Assembly: GCA_018813085.1 (NCBI GenBank)
Contig: JAHJCI010000138.1
Location: forward strand, 1 to 6,284
Reading direction: 5' to 3'
DNA from: Candidatus Omnitrophota bacterium
GTDB lineage: Bacteria; Omnitrophota; Gorgyraeia; Gygaellales; JAHJCI01
Length of the DNA stretch: 6,284 nucleotides
Positions 1-6,284 of this stretch are shown here, piece after piece. Made by a program: the position numbers and the translations under genes. Position 1 is the first letter of the stretch. Every line of letters begins with the position of its first letter. The notes beneath the pieces were generated by a model. That model did not search any database, had not been told where the DNA came from, and saw nothing but the letters and a program-made list of their open reading frames with translations.

Positions 1-783
1 CAATTTAAGCTTATGGGGTTGCCTTTTGAAGAATTTCCTAAATTACCAAAATTTACCAATCAAGAAATTATAAAATTCCGGCAGGATGAACTCAAAAAAA
101 TGCTTTCACTTATATCTTTTGCGGTTTCTTATGACGAAACCCGCTATATTTTAAATGGTATTTTATGCCAGATAGAGAAAGACAATATCAGTTTAGTAGC
201 TACGGACGGCAAAAGACTGGCGTTTTATCAAAGTAAACTTCTACAGGGGGTCAATAAATCAATAGAGATGATTATACCAGTGAAAGCTATACATGAGTTA
301 AACCGCAACCTCTCCGAAGAAGGAGAATTGCTTTTAGGTATAGGTAGCAATCAAATTCTCCTGGATTTCGGAAAAACTCAGATTATTTCGCGCTTGATTG
401 AAGGAGAATTCCCGGATTATAAACAGATCATACCTTCTGTTTCGCCTAATAAAATTAAGATTGACCGCGAACAATTACTACTAGCCATTAAAAGAGCATC
501 TTTATTGGTAACGCCGGATTACCAGGCGGTGAAACTGGAGGTCCTGAAGAATAAACTGGTCATTTCTAAATCTACCCCGGATGTAGGAGAATCGCGCGAA
601 GAATTAACCTGTGAGCATACAGGCAAAGATATGATTATTGGATTTAACCCCAATTATTTAATAGATGTTCTAAAAAACCTGGAAGACGAGACAATAGAGC
701 TGGAGATGTCTGACAGCGAAAAACCAGGGGTTATCCGCAGTAATGGTTATATTTATATTGTATTACCGATGAGGTTGGTATAA
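1..783 (+). CDS. dnaN: DNA polymerase III beta subunit (sliding clamp), 5'-truncated
   Basis: This is the ring-shaped processivity clamp that holds DNA polymerase III on DNA and docks many repair and replication partners. The frame is open from base 1, so the gene begins outside the window. The ATG at base 13 lies inside the conserved GLPFEEFPKLP segment and is not the start. About 260 residues are present of a usual 365-380, so most of domain 1 is missing. Visible family marks are the DETRYILNG stretch and ATDGKRLAFY in domain 2, EGEFPDYKQIIP at the domain 2/3 region, IGFNPNYLIDVL in domain 3, and the C-terminal LPMRLV, which matches the MPMRL end that forms part of the partner-binding pocket. 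The stop is followed after 5 bases by the next gene, which suggests co-transcription. The coding sequence looks AT-rich compared with gyrA. Identification is secure. Confidence 0.97.
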   Translation, partial: QFKLMGLPFEEFPKLPKFTNQEIIKFRQDELKKMLSLISFAVSYDETRYILNGILCQIEKDNISLVATDGKRLAFYQSKLLQGVNKSIEMIIPVKAIHELNRNLSEEGELLLGIGSNQILLDFGKTQIISRLIEGEFPDYKQIIPSVSPNKIKIDREQLLLAIKRASLLVTPDYQAVKLEVLKNKLVISKSTPDVGESREELTCEHTGKDMIIGFNPNYLIDVLKNLEDETIELEMSDSEKPGVIRSNGYIYIVLPMRLV

Positions 784-788
784 GCCTG

Positions 789-1086
789 ATGGAGCATATT
801 CGTACTGCTACAGAACAGTTTATGCGCAACCTGCGGCATAAAGGTCATGCGAAAGCCGATGTAGGGCAAGCACTGGAGCAGAATCTGAAATCCTTATTAA
901 GCAAACAAGAGCAGCTACACATTAGGCGCTATACTTTTAAAGATACACGGGTTATACTCCATGTTGATTCTTCGGTGTGGCTTTTTAATCTCAACCTCAA
1001 AAAAGAAAAACTGTTACAACAATTAAACCAGAACAGGCAGCTGGAAACGGCGGTTAAAGAAATATCCTTGCAGTTGGATATAAAGT

Positions 1087-1088
<2 letters not shown>
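789..1088 (+). CDS. Short DUF721 / DciA-like protein (putative helicase-loading factor)
   Basis: This is a 99-residue basic protein placed between dnaN and gyrB, a common position for DUF721 genes. The second half fits the DUF721 fold: a beta strand ending in HVDSSVWLFNLNLKKEKLL (residues about 54-73), like the family's 'V-x-SS-x-W-x-x-x-L' strand-helix, then a helix and a final strand (AVKEISLQLDIK). The first half is weak, because the Trp and Val-Gly pair usual near the start of the domain are not seen. DciA proteins load or activate the DnaB replicative helicase where DnaC or DnaI is absent, and that role here is inferred. The ATG is the only ordinary start near the dnaN stop; GAGG at 771-774 lies 14 bases upstream, which is long for a Shine-Dalgarno, so translation may be coupled to dnaN. 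The stop codon overlaps the AGGA of the gyrB ribosome binding site. Confidence 0.7.
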
Positions 1089-3515
<2,427 letters not shown>

Positions 3516-3535
3516 ATGTATTAGTAACCAGAAAC

Positions 3536-3582
3536 CAGAGCACAGAAACCAGAAAAAATATTTTTCTGGTTTCTGTGCTCTG
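3536..3582. repeat. 22-bp perfect inverted repeat with 3-base loop
   Basis: The left arm 3536-3557 (starting CAGAGCACAG, ending CCAGAAAAA) is exactly complementary to the right arm 3561-3582 (starting TTTTTCTGG, ending TGTGCTCTG), with loop ATA at 3558-3560. The stem is 22 bp without a mismatch, GC-mixed at the base and pure A/T for the five pairs next to the loop. No T-run follows the right arm (the next bases are TCCCGTAC), so it is not a canonical rho-independent terminator. It could extrude as a DNA cruciform or form an RNA hairpin in the gyrB-gyrA message. Confidence 0.93.
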
Positions 3583-3646
3583 TCCCGTACCTGTAATAAT
3601 AACTATTGTGCGGGATCCCGCCTTTGATTTATCTGTTGGGCGGGAT
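3583..3646. repeat. Two abutting GC-rich hairpins after the 22-bp repeat
   Basis: TCCCGTAC (3583-3590) can pair with GTGCGGGA (3608-3615), 8 bp with one G-U, starting directly after the 22-bp stem. ATCCCGCC (3615-3622) pairs perfectly with GGCGGGAT (3639-3646) across a 16-base loop. Bases 3610-3621 are also a 12-bp perfect palindrome, GCGGGATCCCGC, so the middle segment can switch partners. Pairings are seen on paper; no folding energy was computed. Confidence 0.6.
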
Positions 3647-3656
3647 AATCTGGTTT
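3640..3656 (+). repeat. 17-base repeat, copy 1 (upstream of gyrA)
   Basis: GCGGGATAATCTGGTTT matches copy 2 at 6224-6240 (GCGGGATAGCCTGGTTT) at 15 of 17 bases in the same orientation. In both places the GCGGGAT part closes the last large stem of a hairpin cluster and CTGGTTT follows, so the two spacers may carry related elements. Confidence 0.7.
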
Positions 3657-3671
3657 CTCCTGAGTGACTGA

Positions 3672-3687
3672 AAGGAGCGAAGGAAGG
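3672..3687 (+). promoter_or_regulatory. gyrA ribosome binding site, decides start at 3688
   Basis: AAGGAG (3672-3677) lies 10 bases before ATG 3688, and a second AAGGAAGG directly abuts the ATG. The GTG at 3664 in the same frame has no purine-rich site before it and would translate the ribosome binding site itself (TERSEGR). With ATG 3688 the QRDR and active-site residues fall exactly at E. coli numbers 83, 87 and 122. Confidence 0.8.
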
Positions 3688-6132
3688 ATGTATGCGCAGA
3701 ACGAAAAGATAATCACAAAGGACATCCAGGAAGAAGTAAAAGATTCTTATCTTAATTATGCAATGAGCGTAATAGTCGGCCGCGCCCTGCCTGATGTCAG
3801 AGACGGGCTTAAGCCTGTGCACCGGCGAATACTTTATGCAATGTACGAAGACCACCTGTTGCATAACAGGCCGTTCCGCAAGTGCGCAACAGTTGTCGGG
3901 AACGTAATCGGGCGCTACCATCCGCACGGCGATTTGGCTGTTTATGATGCATTGGTACGCCTTGCGCAGGATTGGAATATGCGCTATACGTTGATTGGCA
4001 GCCAGGGTAATTTCGGCTCAATCGACGGGGATCCGGCTGCTGCTTATCGATATACCGAGGCGCGGTTAAATGCGCTTGCCGAAGAGATGTTAAGCGACAT
4101 TGATAAGGATACAGTCAAGTTTATGCCTAATTTTGATAATTCCAGTTCTGAACCTTGGGTTTTGCCTGGCAAAATACCCAACCTGTTAGTTAACGGCTCT
4201 TCCGGTATTGCAGTGGGCATGGCTACTAATATGGCGCCGCATAATCTTGGCGAGGTGCTGGAAAGCGTTATACATCTTATTGATAACCCCGCCGCAGATA
4301 CCAAGGGCCTTATGCGCTATGTCCGCGGGCCTGATTTCCCTACGGGAGGGCTTATTTGTGGTAAGGCAGGCATTAAAGAGGCCTATGAAACCGGGAAGGG
4401 AAAATTAACACTAAGGGCGGTTGCCTCCATCGAACACCAAAAGCAGGGTAAGGATGCGATAGTAATTACCGAGATTCCTTATCAGGTGAACAAGGCTAAT
4501 CTCATAGAATCCATAGCTTCCTTGGTGGAGAATAAAAAGATAGAAGGCATTAGCGATATACGCGACGAGTCTGATAAAGACGGAATTCGCGTGACCGTGG
4601 AACTGAAGCGCGATGCCGAGCCGCAGATAATTTTAAACCAGCTCTTTAAGCATACGCAGCTTGAAATCACCTTCGGTATCATCAATTTGGCGCTGGTCAA
4701 CGGCAGGCCCAGGGTATTAGGCCTTAAGCAGCTGCTCTCTCTTTTTATTGACCACCGAAGGGATATTATCCGCCGCAGGACGCAATTCGAACTGCAGAAG
4801 GCCGAGAGACGCGCACATATTCTGGAAGGCCTCAAGATAGCGCTGAAGCAGATAGACCGTATTATCCAAGCAATCAAGAGTTCTAAAAATGTGGATGAAG
4901 CCAGGCGCAGGCTGATTAAGGAGTTTGGGTTGAGTGAAATTCAAGCACAAGCAATCCTGGAGATGCAGCTGCAAAGGCTGACCGCACTTGAGCGCGGCAA
5001 GATAGAGGCCGAATATTTAGAATTGATTAAGAAGATAGAAATCTATAAATCCATCCTTGCCTCGGAAAAGAAGATAGACGGGATTATCAAAGAAGAATGC
5101 CTCGAGCTTCAGAAACAATATTCTGACGAAAGAAGGTCAGAGATTGTTGCAGAAGTCGAGGAAATCGAATTAGAAGATTTGATAGTCGAAGAGGATATGG
5201 TTATTACCATATCGCATCTTGGTTATATCAAGCGGCTTTCAGTAAGCAGCTATCGCAAGCAGCGCCGGGGAGGCAGGGGCGTTACGGCAATGGGGACGAA
5301 GGAAGAGGATTTTGTCAAACATTTGTTTGTTGCCTCCAGCAGGGACTATCTCTTGATTTTTACCAATAAAGGCAAGGCGTATTGGCTGAAGGTCTATGAA
5401 ATCCCTGAAGTTTCCCGCGCAGCAAGAGGTAAGGCAGTGGTGAATCTCTTGGCTTTAAGCTCCGGAGAAGGAATTAGCTCAGTTGTCGCTGTCAAGGAAT
5501 TCAGCGAAAATACGTATCTTCTGATGTGTACCAAGCAAGGCCTGGTCAAGAAAACAAAACTTTCCTGTTTCAGCAATCCCAGAAAGGGAGGTATTGTAGC
5601 AATGAGCCTTAGCAAGGACGATTACCTGGTGAAAACCGGTCTTACCGACGGTAAACAACGCATACTTCTTGGCACGCGTAAAGGCAAATCAGTCTTCTTT
5701 CAGGAAAAGCAGATACGCGATATGGGCAGGGCTGCGCGCGGCGTACGCGGAATCAGGCTGGATAAGAAAGACGAAATTGTCGGTATGGAAGTTGTCCCTT
5801 TGGAAGTAGAGAAGATGGAGATAACCCTTTTGACACTTACTACCGGCGGCTTTGCTAAAAGAACAGCATTTAGCGAATATCGTTTGCAATCCAGGGGCGG
5901 CAAAGGCATCATCAATATCAAGACAACCGAACGTAACGGAGAAGTCTGCGGCGTTATTTCAGTGAATCATGAAGATGAAGTTATGGCAATAACTCAGCAG
6001 GGCATGATTGTCCGTTGCCCGGTTAAGGATATCCGGGAAACCGGAAGGAGTACGCAAGGCGTTCGTTTAATCAGCTTAGGTAAAAACGATACGGTCAGTA
6101 GCCTCGCTAAGGTAGTAGCTAAAGAAGATTAA
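3688..6132 (+). CDS. gyrA: DNA gyrase subunit A
   Basis: This is the breakage-reunion subunit of gyrase. It has 814 residues from ATG 3688; an in-frame GTG at 3664 would add eight residues and is not preferred. In order: the N-terminal arm ([35 protein letters not shown]), the winged-helix QRDR ([13 protein letters not shown], Leu83 and Asp87), catalytic Arg121-Tyr122 in [11 protein letters not shown], the tower ([14 protein letters not shown], from 286), the coiled-coil C-gate (about 352-485), and a DNA-wrapping beta-pinwheel (about 503-814). The pinwheel has GyrA box QRRGGRG at 525-531 and later degenerate blade motifs ([33 protein letters not shown]), consistent with six blades. The box separates it from ParC. 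It lacks the roughly 35-residue insert of E. coli GyrA before EQQAQAIL and has almost no acidic tail. Odd residues are Leu83, Tyr120 and a GSQGN in place of DGQGN. Its codons look GC-richer than those of dnaN. Confidence 0.97.
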   Translation: MYAQNEKIITKDIQEEVKDSYLNYAMSVIVGRALPDVRDGLKPVHRRILYAMYEDHLLHNRPFRKCATVVGNVIGRYHPHGDLAVYDALVRLAQDWNMRYTLIGSQGNFGSIDGDPAAAYRYTEARLNALAEEMLSDIDKDTVKFMPNFDNSSSEPWVLPGKIPNLLVNGSSGIAVGMATNMAPHNLGEVLESVIHLIDNPAADTKGLMRYVRGPDFPTGGLICGKAGIKEAYETGKGKLTLRAVASIEHQKQGKDAIVITEIPYQVNKANLIESIASLVENKKIEGISDIRDESDKDGIRVTVELKRDAEPQIILNQLFKHTQLEITFGIINLALVNGRPRVLGLKQLLSLFIDHRRDIIRRRTQFELQKAERRAHILEGLKIALKQIDRIIQAIKSSKNVDEARRRLIKEFGLSEIQAQAILEMQLQRLTALERGKIEAEYLELIKKIEIYKSILASEKKIDGIIKEECLELQKQYSDERRSEIVAEVEEIELEDLIVEEDMVITISHLGYIKRLSVSSYRKQRRGGRGVTAMGTKEEDFVKHLFVASSRDYLLIFTNKGKAYWLKVYEIPEVSRAARGKAVVNLLALSSGEGISSVVAVKEFSENTYLLMCTKQGLVKKTKLSCFSNPRKGGIVAMSLSKDDYLVKTGLTDGKQRILLGTRKGKSVFFQEKQIRDMGRAARGVRGIRLDKKDEIVGMEVVPLEVEKMEITLLTLTTGGFAKRTAFSEYRLQSRGGKGIINIKTTERNGEVCGVISVNHEDEVMAITQQGMIVRCPVKDIRETGRSTQGVRLISLGKNDTVSSLAKVVAKED

Positions 6133-6167
6133 TATAGTATAGCAATATAGATTTGACCCCATCGTCC

Positions 6168-6228
6168 CCCGCATACGCACTGCGTGCTTCTGCGGGGTCC
6201 CGCAGAAAGCCGCAAGGCTGAATGCGGG
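6168..6228. repeat. Cloverleaf-like cluster of abutting inverted repeats after gyrA
   Basis: The outer stem CCCGCAT (6168-6174) pairs with ATGCGGG (6222-6228). Inside it three hairpins sit without spacers: GCAC/GTGC (6177-6187), a 9-bp repeat TTCTGCGGG/CCCGCAGAA with only GT between (6188-6207), and AGCC-GCAA-GGCT with a GNRA-type tetraloop (6208-6219). CCCGCA can also pair with TGCGGG at 6191-6196, so alternatives exist. There is no T-run, so it is not a typical intrinsic terminator, although a role in 3'-end protection or rho-dependent termination is possible. It resembles REP/BIME or MITE-style elements in form; no family was identified. Confidence 0.7.
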
Positions 6229-6240
6229 ATAGCCTGGTTT
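6224..6240 (+). repeat. 17-base repeat, copy 2 (downstream of gyrA)
   Basis: GCGGGATAGCCTGGTTT differs from copy 1 at 3640-3656 only at positions 9 and 10. It overlaps the right arm of the outer stem of the cloverleaf-like cluster. A small GCCTG/CAGGC hairpin (6232-6249) follows it. Confidence 0.7.
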
Positions 6241-6270
6241 GAGGCAGGCAATAGAAGTGTACCGTGTTTA

Positions 6271-6276
6271 TATAAT
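6271..6276 (+). promoter_or_regulatory. Possible -10 box of a downstream promoter
   Basis: A perfect TATAAT stands in an AT-rich stretch 8 bases before the window end. The bases about 17 upstream (GCAATA at 6248-6253) do not resemble TTGACA and there is no extended TGn. It may drive the next gene, which is not in view, or be chance. Confidence 0.25.
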
Positions 6277-6284
6277 TCAAAGCA

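Larger units (their letters stand above)
3529..3658. repeat. Four copies of AGAAACCAGA, two per orientation
   Basis: CAGAAACCAGA occurs at 3529-3539 and again at 3543-3553. Its complement TCTGGTTTCTG lies at 3565-3575, and a 10-base complement TCTGGTTTCT at 3649-3658. The second and third copies form the core of the 22-bp hairpin. The first copy could pair instead with the third, giving an alternative 11-bp hairpin, and the first with the fourth (10 bp). The pattern looks like a dispersed repeat that has been copied and inverted. Confidence 0.85.
3516..3687. other. Structured gyrB-gyrA spacer (172 bases)
   Basis: This is a non-coding spacer, long for a gyrB-gyrA junction, which is often very short. 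It holds three stems placed end to end (3536-3582, 3583-3615 and 3615-3646), four copies of AGAAACCAGA or its complement, and the gyrA ribosome binding site. I see no convincing promoter and no classical intrinsic terminator. Whether gyrA is read through from gyrB or has its own promoter cannot be decided from the sequence. Confidence 0.8.

Noticed and set aside
731..739. DnaA box-like TTATCCGCA inside dnaN
   Set aside because: It has one mismatch to TTATCCACA, is a single copy within coding sequence, and has no cluster around it.
3536..3582. Rho-independent terminator after gyrB
   Set aside because: The T-run is inside the stem next to the loop; after the stem the sequence is TCCCGTAC with no T-tract.
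3624..3649. gyrA promoter TTGATT ... GATAAT
   Set aside because: The spacer is only 14 bases and the GATAAT overlaps the repeated block; too weak to call.
3529..3658. CRISPR array from the repeated AGAAACCAGA
   Set aside because: The repeats are only 10-11 bases, in mixed orientation, with irregular gaps, and there are no cas genes.
3664..3687. GTG start for gyrA, eight codons upstream
   Set aside because: There is no ribosome binding site before it. It would translate the AAGGAG/AAGGAAGG site, and ATG 3688 gives family-standard numbering.
6168..6230. tRNA gene suggested by a 7-bp outer stem and three inner arms
   Set aside because: The D-arm loop has only 3 bases, the middle arm has a 9-bp stem with 2 bases between the arms instead of 5 bp and a 7-base loop, and there is no TTCGA-type T loop or CCA.

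Overview
The window holds a compact bacterial replication and topology cluster, all on the + strand: the 3' part of dnaN (sliding clamp), a short DUF721/DciA-like gene, complete gyrB, a structured 172-base spacer, complete gyrA, and 152 bases of structured non-coding sequence that run to the window edge. This is the conserved neighbourhood downstream of dnaA and the chromosomal origin. dnaA and the origin would lie to the left of base 1 and are not seen.

Organism: GyrB carries the large insertion between the Toprim core and the C-terminal tail that is typical of Gram-negative-type GyrB. The GC content is moderate, with dnaN visibly AT-richer than gyrA by eye. A short DUF721 gene sits directly between dnaN and gyrB, with no recF between them. 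This fits an uncultivated Gram-negative lineage such as Omnitrophota or another PVC-related group. That placement is an inference from gene order and protein style, not a measured match.

Layout: bases 1-1088 are tightly packed dnaN and DUF721, with a 5-base gap. gyrB follows after 12 bases with a strong Shine-Dalgarno, so dnaN-DUF721-gyrB looks like one transcription unit. The gyrB-gyrA spacer contains a 22-bp perfect inverted repeat, two further adjoining hairpins, and four copies of a 10-base motif. gyrA follows with its own Shine-Dalgarno. The sequence after gyrA folds on paper into a cloverleaf-like set of abutting hairpins, then shows a TATAAT box at the extreme edge.

How the genes work together: the clamp tethers the replicative polymerase, DciA-type proteins load the replicative helicase, and GyrA2GyrB2 removes the positive supercoils made by replication. 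The most notable points are drug-pocket residues (Leu at GyrA position 83, Tyr at GyrA 120, Lys at the GyrB position equivalent to E. coli Arg136) and a related structured repeat on both sides of gyrA, sharing a 15-of-17 base match. I saw no defence system, transposase gene or wholly novel gene system. The repeat pair is the best candidate for something undescribed.
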